A stretch of 64,000 nucleotides of DNA from Streptomyces sp. Tu 3180 (GCF_009852415.1 NZ_WOXS01000002.1:930001-994000), one strand, 5' to 3'. Numbered from the stretch's first letter, positions 52,712 through 63,392 are shown. Numbers and translations are program-made. Notes: generated by a model not told the origin, from the letters alone.

Positions 52712-53167
52712 TCAGCCGCCGTCGAGGCCCATCACCGCGCGCACGCGCTTGCCGACCGGCACCCGCTCCACGCTGACGTGCCGGGCGAGTGCCCGCACGA
52801 TCTCCAGACCGTGCCGGCCGACGCGCTGGGGGTCGCGGGGGAAGACCCGGGGCAGTGTGGCGCTGCTGTCGTAGACCGCCACCGTGAGCGAGGTGTCGGT
52901 GCCCTCCAGCTCCAGGATGTACGGCCCGTTGCTGTGCCGGTCGGCGTTGGTGACCAGCTCGCTCACCACCAGCAGGACCGCGCCGTCGGCCCGCTCGTCG
53001 ATCGTGGCGCACCACTCGGTCCTCAGCTGCTCCAGGAAGAGCGCGGCGAAGGCCCGCGCCTCGGCGATGCATCCCGGCTCGCCGGTGAAGTGTGCCGCCC
53101 GCCGCAGCGGTTCCACGGGCACGTCGAAACCAGTCGGTATCACTGCCCCGTCCAGGTGATAGGTCAT
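52712..53167 (-). CDS. Anti-sigma-type GHKL ATPase
   Basis: A 151-residue single-domain HATPase. N box VVSELVTNADRHSNGP, a G1-region variant AVYDSSATLPRV and GRHGLEIVRAL are visible. It is of the RsbW-like streptomycete family that binds sigma factors or STAS antagonists. ATG 53167 (MTYHLDG) has AGAGAG upstream. It converges with the sigma gene, and a SigB-type promoter (53242-53218) lies upstream, so sigma activity may induce its own brake. Confidence 0.77.
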   Translation of the reverse strand: MTYHLDGAVIPTGFDVPVEPLRRAAHFTGEPGCIAEARAFAALFLEQLRTEWCATIDERADGAVLLVVSELVTNADRHSNGPYILELEGTDTSLTVAVYDSSATLPRVFPRDPQRVGRHGLEIVRALARHVSVERVPVGKRVRAVMGLDGG

Positions 53168-53217
53168 GCGTTTCTCTCTGGGAAGCCGGGTCGGCCGGAC
53201 ATTCTGCACCAGTCCTC

Positions 53218-53242
53218 GTACCCCGAGTCCGGCGGCGCAGTC
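53218..53242 (-). promoter_or_regulatory. SigB-type promoter, GACT-N15-GGGTAC
   Basis: On the minus strand GACT (53242-53239) and GGGTAC (53223-53218) are 15 bases apart. It lies 51 bases upstream of the anti-sigma-type ATPase gene. Confidence 0.6.
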
Positions 53243-53331
53243 CCCCCTGATCGGTGTGCGCCTTCACGGGGCGGGGAACCCGGGTTCCGCCGGGTGCGGG
53301 GCGCCGGGCCGGCCGGCGGGAAGGGCGTGTC

Positions 53332-53916
53332 ATGAACGAACTGATGGCGGTGCGGAGCCTGACGACCCTGCCCGTGGTGACGCTGGGCGGGGACGCCGTC
53401 GCCCACGTCAAGGACACCGTCTTCGACGCCTCGGCCGCGCGGATCGCGGGCTTCACCCTCACCGGCCGGTCCCTGCTGTCGGGGCCGCTGCCGCAGGACC
53501 TGCCCTGGCCGGCGGTGCACTGCCTGGGCCACCACGCGGTCATGGTCCACGGGCGGGAGGCGTTGCTCGACGTGCCCGTGTCGGTGGCGCGCCGGGACGC
53601 CCTGCGCGGGCGGCTGCTCGGGGCACAGGTGGTGACCGAGGCGGGCGACGTCGTCGGCACGGTGCTCGACGTCCTCGTCGAGGGTGGCACCAGCGGCCGG
53701 GTCGTCGCCTTCCGGCTCGCCGCGCACCGGGAACTGGTGCACGGATCCCGGCACCGCAGGCACCGGGTGTACGTGCCGCGGGGCGAGGCGCTGAGCGCCT
53801 CCGGCCGGACGCTGGTGATCCCCGCGCACGCGACCGCCTACGTCACCGACGACCTGCCCGGCTTCGTGACCCGCGCCGGAGCCCACCACGACCGCGGGCG
53901 GGGCGTGTCGCCGTGA
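53332..53916 (+). CDS. PRC-barrel domain protein
   Basis: A 194-residue protein with two PRC-barrel-like units (about 1-75 and 85-170). GGDAVAHVKDTVFDASAARI and AGDVVGTVLDVLVEGGTSGR are the paired turns. PRC-barrels bind RNA or other proteins in several systems; the role here is unknown. Its stop overlaps the next gene start, and the second gene is also PRC-like. ATG 53332 follows GGGAAGGG. Confidence 0.75.
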   Translation: MNELMAVRSLTTLPVVTLGGDAVAHVKDTVFDASAARIAGFTLTGRSLLSGPLPQDLPWPAVHCLGHHAVMVHGREALLDVPVSVARRDALRGRLLGAQVVTEAGDVVGTVLDVLVEGGTSGRVVAFRLAAHRELVHGSRHRRHRVYVPRGEALSASGRTLVIPAHATAYVTDDLPGFVTRAGAHHDRGRGVSP

Positions 53917-54344
53917 TGCTGTTCTCCCGGGTGCGCGGGCTGCCCGTCCTGGCTCCGGGCGGCGCGGGCCGTCTGGGGACCGTGCGGGCGCTGACGGTCG
54001 ACGCGGCGTCGGGGACGGTCACGCACGTCCGGGTGCGGCGCGGGCGGCTGCGCGGGGAGAGCGTGCTCGCCCTGGACGCCGTGGACGCCGTCGGGCCGGA
54101 CGGGCTGATCGTGCGCTCACCGGGCGGCCGGCCGTCCGGGGCGCCGCACCGCGACCTGCTGGGGAGCAGGGTGCTCACCGAGTGCGGTGAGGAGCGCGGC
54201 ACCGTGCTGGACGCGGCGTTCGATCCGGCCGACGGCCGGATCGAGGCGGTCCTCACGACGTTCGGCGAGGTGCCGGCGAGCCGTCTGCTGGGACTCGGCG
54301 ACCACGCCCTGGTGATACGGTCCGGCCGCACCCACCACCTCTAG
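53916..54344 (+). CDS. PRC-barrel domain protein
   Basis: A 142-residue partner of the gene before it, with two PRC-barrel-like halves (about 1-65 and 75-140; ECGEERGTVLDAAFDPADGR is the second turn). The one-base overlap (TGATG) implies coupled translation. Both proteins may form a small complex at the membrane or ribosome; this is inference. The start at 53916 is supported by the overlap. Confidence 0.72.
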   Translation: MLFSRVRGLPVLAPGGAGRLGTVRALTVDAASGTVTHVRVRRGRLRGESVLALDAVDAVGPDGLIVRSPGGRPSGAPHRDLLGSRVLTECGEERGTVLDAAFDPADGRIEAVLTTFGEVPASRLLGLGDHALVIRSGRTHHL

Positions 54345-54521
54345 GACGCCGGCCGGAGGCCGGCCGGGCGCGGCACGCGCGCCCCGCGCCGGTTCCGGAC
54401 GGCGCGCGCCGCCCGTCCTCCCTGCGGGCTCCTCGTGTGCCCCGGCCCGGTACCGCCCGCGAGCCGACGCGGACGGACCTCCCGGCGGGCGCCGCCCGCC
54501 GCCCCTGCTTAGCGTGGCAGC

Positions 54522-55787
54522 GTGAGCGCACGCACCCCCTCCGGCCGGGCGGTCGCCCGGCACGGCTGGGCGCAGGCCCTCGTCGCGGTGCTCGGCGGGC
54601 TGATCGCCATGGGCGTGGTGGCCGCGCTCGGGCTGTGGGCGGCCGGTGCCACGGACCTGCCGGACGGTTCCTTCCCCCCGGTGGTCGCGGCGACCGTGGT
54701 CACGGCCGTCGGAGGCACCGTGGAGCTCTCCGGGGACGCCGGCGCCCTGGCCGGCACGGAGGGCGGTCTGACGGTCGTCCCGCTGTCCGTCACCCTCACC
54801 GGGGCGCTGCTCGTCGGCCGGGGTTTCCTGCGCCCGCTGCGGCACCGGGCGGTCGCCGGGGCGCCCGAGCTGGCCGGGTGGGCCGCGAGGATCGCCGCCC
54901 TGTGGCTGCTCGCCCTGCTCGCCCTGGCGCTCGCCGCACGGCACACGTTCGAGATCCCCCTCGGGGACGGGCCGCTGGGTGATCTCGGTGACCTGTTCGG
55001 CATCACGCCCGAGGTGGGTTTCTCCACCGACGTTCCGGCGACCGTCCTCGTCGGCCTGGTCTGGCTGGCCGGGGTGCTGGTGCTGGCCCTGCTGGTGGCG
55101 CGCGGCGCCCCGCTGCCGGGCCGGCTGCTGCGCCTGCAGACGTCGGTGCGGCCCGCGGCGCACGCGATGCTGCAGCTGCTGCTCGCCCACGTCGTGATCG
55201 GCCTGGTCGTCGCGCTGGCCGTCGCCGCCACGCGCGGGCACCCCGCCGAGACGTTCGCCGTGATCCTGCTCGGTCTGCCCAACGTGGCCTGGCCGGCACT
55301 GACGATCGGGCTCGGCGCCACCTGGGACGGCAGGGTGGACGGGCCCTTCGGGCTGCCCATGCCGCAGGTGCTGGACGAGGTGCTGCGCACGCCGGACGTC
55401 TCCACGCTGAACCTGGGCACCCTCGCCGAGCACGACGGCCGGGTGTGGTGGCTGGTGGTGGTCGACGCGGTGCTGCTGCTGGCCACGGCCTTCGTCATGG
55501 CGGCGCTGTCCCCGGCCCGGATCCGGGCCTGGCAGCACGCGGTGCACCTGGCGGTGGCCCTGGCGCTCACGGTGCTCATGATCTGCCTCACGGCCCGGAT
55601 CGACGCGCGGATCGGCCTGTCCGTGCTCGGCATCGGCGATCTGGGCGAGGGGTTCTCCGGGCAGGTGCTGCTGACACCTCGGCTGTGGAGCGCCCTGGGC
55701 CTGGCCCTGCTGTGGGGCCTGGTCGCGGGTTTCGCGGGGGCGCTGCCGGCGCGAGGGGTGCGCCGGCGGGGCGGGACCGGCCGCTGA
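54522..55787 (+). CDS. Streptophobe family membrane protein
   Basis: A 421-residue very hydrophobic protein with about ten membrane helices, matching the actinobacterial streptophobe family. N-terminal basic region (ARTPSGRAVARHG) precedes the first helix at about 16-42. A predicted loop around residues 275-310 (LPMPQVLDEVLRTPDVSTLN) is the most conserved soluble part. Function is unknown. GTG 54522 is the start; no strong ribosome site is seen. It converges with the FHA-ABC transporter gene. Confidence 0.8.
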   Translation: MSARTPSGRAVARHGWAQALVAVLGGLIAMGVVAALGLWAAGATDLPDGSFPPVVAATVVTAVGGTVELSGDAGALAGTEGGLTVVPLSVTLTGALLVGRGFLRPLRHRAVAGAPELAGWAARIAALWLLALLALALAARHTFEIPLGDGPLGDLGDLFGITPEVGFSTDVPATVLVGLVWLAGVLVLALLVARGAPLPGRLLRLQTSVRPAAHAMLQLLLAHVVIGLVVALAVAATRGHPAETFAVILLGLPNVAWPALTIGLGATWDGRVDGPFGLPMPQVLDEVLRTPDVSTLNLGTLAEHDGRVWWLVVVDAVLLLATAFVMAALSPARIRAWQHAVHLAVALALTVLMICLTARIDARIGLSVLGIGDLGEGFSGQVLLTPRLWSALGLALLWGLVAGFAGALPARGVRRRGGTGR

Positions 55788-55861
55788 CCGGGTTCACGCC
55801 CGCGGACCGGACACGGGCTGTGCCCGGCGCGGCGGCGGCCCGGGCCGGTCCTCGTCGCCGC

Positions 55862-58183
55862 CTACTTCCGCATCACGGCCGGCTCGTGGCGCCTCAGCAG
55901 GCGGGACACCAGCAGGCCGAGGACCAGCGACAGGGCGAGCAGCATGCCGACGGAGAGCAGCCACACGTCCGCCGTGTGCGCGAAGAGCGGGTCACGGCTC
56001 AGGTCGCCGGGCGAGAGCGAGGACAGCTCGACGGTGCCGGCCATCGCGGCGAACCCCCAGCGGGCGGGCACCAGCCAGGCCAGCTGCTCCAGCACGAGCA
56101 CGCCCTCGAGCGGCAGCAGGGCGCCGCAGAAGACGACCTGGACGATGGCGAGCAGCACCAGCAGCGGCATCGTCACCTCCTCCTTGCGCACCACCGCGGA
56201 GACCAGCAGGCCGAGCATCATCGCGGTGAAGGCGAGCAGTGCGGCGGCGACGGTGATCTCGACAAGGGGCGGCATCAACACGCCTTCGCCGTCCGGTGCG
56301 TTCAGGTCCACACCGAGCAGTGCGACGAGGGTCAGCACCACGGCCTGGAGCACGGTGACCGTGCCGAGCACGATCACCTTGGACATCAGGTACGCCGATC
56401 TGGACAGGCCCACCGCCCGCTCCCGCTGGTAGATCACCCGCTCCTTGACGAGTTCGCGCACCGCGTTGGCCGAGCCGGTGAGGACGGCGCCGACGCACAG
56501 GATGAGCAGGGTGTTCATGGCGGACCTGCGGGTGAGCTCACCGCCCGCGAGGGCCCGCGCCATGGCGCCCATCACGAACGGCAGCGCGATCATGATGGCG
56601 AGGAAGGTGCGGTCCGCGGCGAGGGCGGCGGTGTAGCGGCGGACCAGGGTGCGGAGTTGGGCACCCCAGCCGCGGGGTCTGGGCGGGGGCCCCACGACGA
56701 CGGGCTCCTCGCGGAGCCGCTGGGGCTGGGCGGCGGCCTCGGCGACGTAGCGCCGGTGGAAGGGCGAGTCGCGGTACTGCCCCGCCCAGTCCCGGTCCTG
56801 CTGCTGCTCGAACGCCTCGAAGGCCTCCGGCCAGTGCTCGAAGCCGAAGAAGGCGAGGGCGTCGCCGGGCGGGCCGTAGTAGGCGACCACGCCGCCGGGG
56901 GCGAGGACGAGGAGGCGGTCGCAGACGTCCAGGCTGAGCACGCTGTGGGTGACGACGATGACGGTCCGGCCGTCGTCGGCGAGGCCGCGCAGCATGCGCA
57001 TCACCGAGCGGTCCATGCCGGGGTCGAGGCCGGAGGTCGGCTCGTCGAGGAAGAGCAGCGACGGCTTGGTCAGCAGTTCCAGCGCGACGCTGACCCGTTT
57101 GCGCTGGCCGCCGGACAGGCTGTGCACGTGCTGGCGGGCCCGCTCCCCGAGGCCGAGTTCGCGCATCACCTCGTCGACCCGGGCCCGTCGTTCGGTCTTG
57201 GCGGTGTCCTGCGGGAAGCGCAGTTCGGCGGCGTAGGACAGGGCGGCGTGGACGGTCAGCTGGGTGTGCAGGATGTCGTCCTGCGGGACGAGGCCGATGC
57301 GCTGGCGCAGCTCGGCGTAGTCGTGGTACAGGTCGCGGCCGTCGTAGAGGACGGTGCCGTGGTCGGCGGGGCGCTGGCCGGTGAGCGCGTTCATCAGGGT
57401 GGACTTGCCGGCGCCGCTCGGGCCGACGACCGCGAGCAGGCACTTCTCCCCCACCGGGAAGGAGACGTGGTCGAGGAGGCGTTTGGCGCCCCGGTCGACG
57501 GTGACGGTGAGCTCCTGGACGTCGAGGGAGACCTCGCCGGTGTCGACGTACTGCTGGAGTTCGTCGCCGATCAGGCAGAAGTCGGAGTGGCCGACGCCGA
57601 CGATGTCGCCGGGGCGGATGTCGGCCCGGTCGACCGGCACGCCGTTGAGGTAGGTGCCGTTGTGGCTGCCGAGGTCGACGATCTCGTACGAGCCGTCGGC
57701 GTGGACGTGCAGTTCGGCGTGGTAGCGGGAGACGATCAGGTCGTCGACGACCAGGTCGTTGTCGGGGTCCCGGCCGATGCGGACGGTGCGGGTGGGCAGC
57801 GGCCGTACGGAGGTCGGCTGCCGGAAGGTGTGGGTGAGGGCGGGATGGGAGACCGCCGACGGCCGGTCGCGCGCGGGGGCGGCGAGGACGGCGCAGGGGC
57901 CGTCGTCGGGATTGCCGAAGCGGATGACGCTGCCGGGGCCGATCTCCCAGGCGCGGATGCGCTGGCCGTTGGTGTAGGTGCCGTTGGCGCTGTGCTCGTC
58001 CTCGACGGTCCAGCGGCCGTCCACGGGGTGGAACACCGCGTGGTGCCAGGAGACCCGGGCGTCGTCGAGGACGATGTCGCTCAACGGGTCGCGTCCCACG
58101 TGGTAGTCGCGGACCGGACTCATCACGGTGGAGCCCGTCTCGGTCTCCAGGACGAGCTCCGGGGCGACCGGCCGCTCCGCCAT
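55862..58183 (-). CDS. ABC-2 type transporter with two FHA domains
   Basis: A 773-residue single-chain transporter. Two FHA domains (about 25-100 and 135-205; second reads IGRDPDNDLVVDDLIVSRYH and HNGTYLNG) precede an ATPase (Walker A GPSGAGKST, signature LSGGQRKR, Walker B LLFLDEPTSGLDP) and an ABC-2 membrane domain with about six helices. FHA domains bind phospho-threonine, so the transporter is probably regulated by Ser/Thr kinases. It resembles Rv1747-type exporters of mycobacteria. The substrate could be a cell-envelope lipid. It is transcribed with the small protein gene at 58249 about 65 bases before it. Confidence 0.85.
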   Translation of the reverse strand: MAERPVAPELVLETETGSTVMSPVRDYHVGRDPLSDIVLDDARVSWHHAVFHPVDGRWTVEDEHSANGTYTNGQRIRAWEIGPGSVIRFGNPDDGPCAVLAAPARDRPSAVSHPALTHTFRQPTSVRPLPTRTVRIGRDPDNDLVVDDLIVSRYHAELHVHADGSYEIVDLGSHNGTYLNGVPVDRADIRPGDIVGVGHSDFCLIGDELQQYVDTGEVSLDVQELTVTVDRGAKRLLDHVSFPVGEKCLLAVVGPSGAGKSTLMNALTGQRPADHGTVLYDGRDLYHDYAELRQRIGLVPQDDILHTQLTVHAALSYAAELRFPQDTAKTERRARVDEVMRELGLGERARQHVHSLSGGQRKRVSVALELLTKPSLLFLDEPTSGLDPGMDRSVMRMLRGLADDGRTVIVVTHSVLSLDVCDRLLVLAPGGVVAYYGPPGDALAFFGFEHWPEAFEAFEQQQDRDWAGQYRDSPFHRRYVAEAAAQPQRLREEPVVVGPPPRPRGWGAQLRTLVRRYTAALAADRTFLAIMIALPFVMGAMARALAGGELTRRSAMNTLLILCVGAVLTGSANAVRELVKERVIYQRERAVGLSRSAYLMSKVIVLGTVTVLQAVVLTLVALLGVDLNAPDGEGVLMPPLVEITVAAALLAFTAMMLGLLVSAVVRKEEVTMPLLVLLAIVQVVFCGALLPLEGVLVLEQLAWLVPARWGFAAMAGTVELSSLSPGDLSRDPLFAHTADVWLLSVGMLLALSLVLGLLVSRLLRRHEPAVMRK

Positions 58184-58248
58184 GCCTGGATTCTACCGAT
58201 TAGTTCGTTCGGGTGCCCGGCGCGCCCGCCGGGGTGCGGCCGTGCGCC

Positions 58249-58659
58249 TCAGGCGACGGGAACGCCGAGCACGCGGGCGGCGCGCTGCATGCGCAGGGCG
58301 TCCACCGACTCGGCCAGCAGCTCGTACTCGGTGGTGTCGTCGCCGGTGGCGATGCGCACCAGGCGTCCGGCGGCCAGCGCCTCGGCCACCTCCTCCTGCC
58401 GGGCGACGTCACCGCACCAGGCGCGCAGCACCGCGGGCACGTCGGGCACCCCCTCGGGGACGGGGACGAGCGCGCCCGGCGGCAGGTGCTCGGCGTCGGG
58501 CCGCGGATCGAGGCGCTCGGCGATCCAGGAGGCGCGGTCGCGCAGCCACCACAGGGCGAGGGCCAGGGTGGGCGCCCGGTAGGTGCCCAGCGGTACGCCG
58601 ATGCGCCGGCCGTCGCAGACCCCGTACGCCGTGACGTGGCACAGGAATTCGTCGTGCAC
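58249..58659 (-). CDS. Conserved hypothetical protein
   Basis: A 136-residue soluble protein beginning with GTG (MHDEFLCHVTAYGVCDGRRI) behind GGAGGGG. It has a tryptophan-rich stretch (ALALWWLRDRASWIAERL) and ends in a helical segment. I recognise no family. It precedes the FHA-ABC transporter gene on the same strand with a 65-base gap and may be co-transcribed. Confidence 0.6.
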   Translation of the reverse strand: MHDEFLCHVTAYGVCDGRRIGVPLGTYRAPTLALALWWLRDRASWIAERLDPRPDAEHLPPGALVPVPEGVPDVPAVLRAWCGDVARQEEVAEALAAGRLVRIATGDDTTEYELLAESVDALRMQRAARVLGVPVA

Positions 58660-59238
58660 GTTCCCCTCCCCCGCTGCGTTGCTCGCCCGCCGGACGGGGT
58701 TCGCCGCCCGCCCGAGGCTCGCGTGCTGTGCGTGAGGGCGCCGTCGCGCGGTGTGAAGCGCTCTCGTTGTCGAGTATGTTCACGGCTGAACCACTGTCAC
58801 CATGGGTTTCAGGCCAGTCTCTTGGCATATTCACGGCCGCGGTTGGCCGAAACGCTGCGCCGGCCGGCGGCCGTACGGCGGGGGCGGCCGGCCGACGGCG
58901 CCGGGGCGGTCGCCGGGGGCCGGGCCCGGGACGGCGGCTGGGCCTCGGGCCGCGGCTGGACCGGCCTTCGCCGACGCCGGCGGTCACGGCGGTGATCGCG
59001 GCGGTGCGCGGGGGTTCCCCGGGTTCGTCCTCCGGCTCGCGGGCGACGTCGACGGGCACCGTGCCGGCGGACACCACGCCGCGGCACGCTTCTCGCGGGA
59101 GCGGGTGAACCCGGCGGACGGGCCGGCGCCGATCGCCGGGCCGGACGCGGGCGTCCTCGGCGCCGAGGACCGGATCCGCACCGTGCCCGGACGCCCGTGA
59201 GGGGCGGGGACGGCCCGTCCCGGCCGCCGGCGTCGTCG
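58660..59238. other. Gap with imperfect repeats, no supported gene
   Basis: 579 bases between the hypothetical gene and the aldo/keto reductase. An imperfect direct repeat ends in TTCACGGC at 58779-58786 and 58830-58837, 51 bases apart, each in an AT-richer context (TATG / CATA). A small palindrome GTTCA-CGGC-TGAAC overlaps the first copy. The GC-rich half 58860-59200 has open frames on several strands but none with clear coding character; a frame ending at 59200 (reads FVLRLAGDVDGHRAGG) could be a gene remnant. Confidence 0.4.
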
Positions 59239-60231
<993 letters not shown>

Positions 60232-60358
60232 CACGACTCCAGAGGGGTTGGCACACGTCTTGGCGGTTCCGTCGAACCGCCGCCCCACTCTGTCGCGGCC
60301 CGGGGGCAGTGGTCCAACAGAAGAATCCGATGGAATTCAGCGGATACGCTTCTCAATC

Positions 60359-61243
60359 ATGGAACTGCGCCACCTCCAGCACTTCGTCGCCGTCGCCGAG
60401 GACCAGCACTTCACCCGGGCGGCGGAACGGCTGATGGTCTCCCAGTCGGGGCTGTCCGCGTCCATCCGCTCCCTGGAGCGCGAGCTGCAGACGCCGTTGT
60501 TCGTGCGGACGACCCGCAGGGTGACGCTCACCGAGGCCGGGCGGGCGCTGCTCACCGAGGCCGAGCGGATCCTGGCGCAGGTGCGGGCGGCGCACGAGGC
60601 GGTGGCCGCGGTGCAGGGCGTGCTGCGCGGCACGCTCGCGCTGGGCACCGAGCAGTGCATCGCCGGAGTGCACGTGGCGGAGCTGCTCGCCGCTTTCCGG
60701 CGGCTCCACCCGGACGTGGAGATCCGGCTGCGGCAGTGGGGCTCGGCCGCGCTGGCCGAGGAGGTCGCGGCGGGGCGGCTGGACCTCGCCTTCGCCTACC
60801 GGACCGAGGCGGACCCGGACCAGCTGCGGTCGGTGCCGCTCACCAGCGAGCCGATGACGGTGCTGTGCCACCCCGACCACCGGCTCGCGCGGGCCGGGGC
60901 GCCGCTGACCCCGCAGGACCTGGGCGAGGAGGTCTTCGTGGACTTCCACCCCGACTGGGGCCCGCGCCGCGCCACCGACGCGGCCTTCGCCGCCGCCGGG
61001 GTGCGCCGCACGGTGGCGCTGGAGGTGAACGACGTGCACAGCCTGCTCGACCTGGTCGACGAGAACCTGGGCGTCGCCGTCGTCCCCCGGCACTTCCGGT
61101 ACAAGCGCGAGACGCTGACCGCGCTGCCGCTGAAGGACACCGGCGAGTCGGTCTACGAGACCGTCGCCCTGGTGCCGGCCCCGCGGGCCACCAGCCCGGC
61201 GGCGCGGGCGCTGATGGCCCTGCTGGACGACGGGGGCGCGTGA
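60359..61243 (+). CDS. LysR-family regulator
   Basis: A 294-residue LysR-type regulator. The HTH is at the N-terminus (MELRHLQHFVAVAEDQHFTR, then SQSGLSASIRSLERELQTPL) followed by the inducer-binding domain. ATG 60359 has no ribosome site, so the message may be leaderless. It is divergent from the aldo/keto reductase gene, and probably controls that gene. The DinB gene follows 27 bases later and may be co-transcribed. Confidence 0.83.
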   Translation: MELRHLQHFVAVAEDQHFTRAAERLMVSQSGLSASIRSLERELQTPLFVRTTRRVTLTEAGRALLTEAERILAQVRAAHEAVAAVQGVLRGTLALGTEQCIAGVHVAELLAAFRRLHPDVEIRLRQWGSAALAEEVAAGRLDLAFAYRTEADPDQLRSVPLTSEPMTVLCHPDHRLARAGAPLTPQDLGEEVFVDFHPDWGPRRATDAAFAAAGVRRTVALEVNDVHSLLDLVDENLGVAVVPRHFRYKRETLTALPLKDTGESVYETVALVPAPRATSPAARALMALLDDGGA

Positions 61244-61270
61244 GGGGCGGGGATGCGCGAGGGTGGACCC

Positions 61271-61786
61271 ATGCATGCCAAGGACATCCTCATCGACGGC
61301 TTCGGCCGGATCCGCGAAGAAGTCCACGCGGCCGTCGAGGGCCTCGGCCCCGACGGGCTGAACGCCCGCCCCGGCCCCGGGGCCAACTCCGTCGCCTGGC
61401 TGGTCTGGCACCTCACCCGGGTCCAGGACGACCACGTGGCGGACGCCTTCGGCCTCGACCAGGTGTGGCTCTCCCAGGGCTGGGAGAAGCGCCTCGGACT
61501 CGGTCTGCCCCGCCGTGACACCGGGTACGGCCACAGCCCGGCGCAGGTCGCCGAGGTCCGGGTCGACTCCGGCGGCCTGCTGACCGGCTACCACGACGCG
61601 GTGCACGAGCAGACCCTGGGCGCGCTGCGCGCGCTGACCGCCAAGGACCTGGAGCGGATCGTGGACGAGCGCTGGGATCCGCCGGTCAGCCTGGGCGTGC
61701 GGCTGGTCAGCGTCCTGTCCGACGATCTGCAGCACGTCGGACAGGCCGCCTACGTACGGGGGCTGCTTCAGAGCGCGGACGCGTAG
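61271..61786 (+). CDS. DinB/DUF664-like protein
   Basis: A 171-residue helical protein of the DinB-like superfamily. Candidate metal-binding histidines are in [17 protein letters not shown] and DLQHVGQA. Related actinobacterial members act as thiol S-transferases or hydrolases, for example with mycothiol; function here is not proven. It overlaps the 3' end of the convergent adenosine deaminase gene by 19 bases. Confidence 0.8.
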   Translation: MHAKDILIDGFGRIREEVHAAVEGLGPDGLNARPGPGANSVAWLVWHLTRVQDDHVADAFGLDQVWLSQGWEKRLGLGLPRRDTGYGHSPAQVAEVRVDSGGLLTGYHDAVHEQTLGALRALTAKDLERIVDERWDPPVSLGVRLVSVLSDDLQHVGQAAYVRGLLQSADA

Positions 61787-62847
61787 GCGGGCAGCACGAC
61801 GTCCTCGATGAGGGCCTTGCGCTCGTCGAACGGGACGAACGCGCTCTTCACTGCGTTCACCGTGACGGTGCGCAGGTCCTCGACCGTCCAGCCGGCCTGC
61901 TCCACCAGCAGGGACATCTCACGCGTCATCGTCGTGCCGGACACCAGCCGGTTGTCGGTGTTGAGGGTGACGCGGAAGCCGAGGTCCTTCAGCGCGGTGA
62001 TGGGGTGCTCGGCGATCGAGGTCGCGGCGCCGGTCTGGAGGTTGGAGGTGGGGCACATCTCCAGGGCGATCCTGCGGTCCCGCACCCACCCGGCCAGCCG
62101 GCCGAGCTTGCCGGCCGCGAGGTCGGGGATGTCGTCGGTGATGCGCACACCGTGCCCGATGCGCTGGGCCCCGCACACCTGGAGCGCCTGGTGGATGCTG
62201 GGCAGGCCGTGGGCCTCACCGGCGTGGATGGTGAAGGGCACGCTCTCGCGGCGCAGGTGCTCGAAGGCGGCGAGGTGGTCGGCGGGCGGGAAGCCGTCCT
62301 CGGCGCCGGCGATGTCGAAGCCGACGACACCGGCGTCCCGGAAGGCCACGGCCAGGTCGGCGGCCTCGCGGACGCGGTCGAACATCCGCATGCCGCACAG
62401 CAGGGTGCCGACGCGGACGGGCGTCCCGGCGGCGGCCGCCTTGGCCATACCGGCGGCGAGGCCCTCCTGGACGGTCTCCACGACCTCGCTCATCGTCAGG
62501 CCGCCCCTGGTGTTCAGCTCGGGGGCGTAGCGCACCTCGCCGTAGACGACGCCGTCCGCGGCGAGGTCGAGGACGTACTCCTCGGCGGTGCGCAGCAGGC
62601 CCTCGCGGGTCTGCATCACCGCGAGGGTGTGCTCGAAGGTGGCGATGTAGCGGACCAGGTCTCCGGAGTTCGCGGCCTCGACGTACCAGGCGGCGAGCTC
62701 GTCGGGGTCGGTGGTGGGCAGGGTGTGGCCGACCTCCCGCGCGAGCTCCACCACGGTGGCGGGGCGCAGACCGCCGTCGAGGTGGTCGTGCAGGACCGCC
62801 TTGGGGAGGCGGCGGATCAGGTCGGCGTCTACGCGCGTAGCGTTCAT
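61768..62847 (-). CDS. add: Adenosine deaminase
   Basis: A 359-residue amidohydrolase. The HxH metal motif is in [11 protein letters not shown], the base-binding HAGEAHG, the zinc histidine region GHGVRI and the final aspartate [10 protein letters not shown]. It turns adenosine into inosine in purine salvage. GGAAAGA precedes the ATG. It lies 45 bases after the VOC gene on the same strand. The family assignment is firm. Confidence 0.9.
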   Translation of the reverse strand: MNATRVDADLIRRLPKAVLHDHLDGGLRPATVVELAREVGHTLPTTDPDELAAWYVEAANSGDLVRYIATFEHTLAVMQTREGLLRTAEEYVLDLAADGVVYGEVRYAPELNTRGGLTMSEVVETVQEGLAAGMAKAAAAGTPVRVGTLLCGMRMFDRVREAADLAVAFRDAGVVGFDIAGAEDGFPPADHLAAFEHLRRESVPFTIHAGEAHGLPSIHQALQVCGAQRIGHGVRITDDIPDLAAGKLGRLAGWVRDRRIALEMCPTSNLQTGAATSIAEHPITALKDLGFRVTLNTDNRLVSGTTMTREMSLLVEQAGWTVEDLRTVTVNAVKSAFVPFDERKALIEDVVLPAYASAL

Positions 62848-62892
62848 GGTGCGTCTTTCCTCGAGCAGGTGGTCCGAAGCGGCGGGAGAGGG

Positions 62893-63285
62893 TCAGCCGG
62901 CGGGCTGGAGCAGGTCCCAGCGGTTGCCGTACAGGTCCCGGAAGACGGCGACCGAGCCGTACGGCTCGTGGCGCGGCTCCTCCAGGAAGACCACTCCCGC
63001 GGCGGTCATCCGGGCGTGGTCGCGGGCGAAGTCGTCGGTGTGCAGGAAGAAGCCCACGCGGCCGCCGGTCTGGTCACCGACCCGGGCGCGCTGCTCCTCC
63101 CCCTCGGCGCGGGCGAGCAGCAGCCCCGTGCCGGTGCGCCCGCCGTCCGGTTCGACGACGACCCAGCGGGAGCCGTCGGGCCGGGGCGTGTCCTCGGCGA
63201 GCCGGAAACCGAGGGCCCCGGTGTAGAAACGGATCGCCTCGTCGTAGTCGTCGACGACGAGGGCGACCAGGGCGATGCGTCTCAT
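62893..63285 (-). CDS. VOC family (glyoxalase-like) protein
   Basis: A 130-residue single VOC domain protein. Opening RRIALVALVVDDYDEAIRFY and FRLAEDTPRPDGSRWVVVEP are typical. Metal ligands are only partly visible. It may protect against or process a small electrophile. Its start has GGAAGG upstream and a possible -10 element (TATAAC, minus strand, 63325-63320). It precedes the adenosine deaminase gene. Confidence 0.78.
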   Translation of the reverse strand: MRRIALVALVVDDYDEAIRFYTGALGFRLAEDTPRPDGSRWVVVEPDGGRTGTGLLLARAEGEEQRARVGDQTGGRVGFFLHTDDFARDHARMTAAGVVFLEEPRHEPYGSVAVFRDLYGNRWDLLQPAG

Positions 63286-63354
63286 CGTGGCCTTCCGGGA
63301 GAGGGGATTGACCGGAGAGGTTATACGTAAAACCCGTGAATGCGCCAGTCCCGC

Positions 63355-63392
63355 CCCTCCGGTCCCGTCCCGGGCGGCGCGGGACCGGAGGG
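63355..63392. terminator. Hairpin after the PI-PLC-like gene
   Basis: A 13-bp stem (arms 63355-63367 and 63380-63392) with a 12-base loop lies about 100 bases past the stop of the PI-PLC-like gene on the minus strand, and upstream of the VOC gene. It probably separates the two units. Confidence 0.6.
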
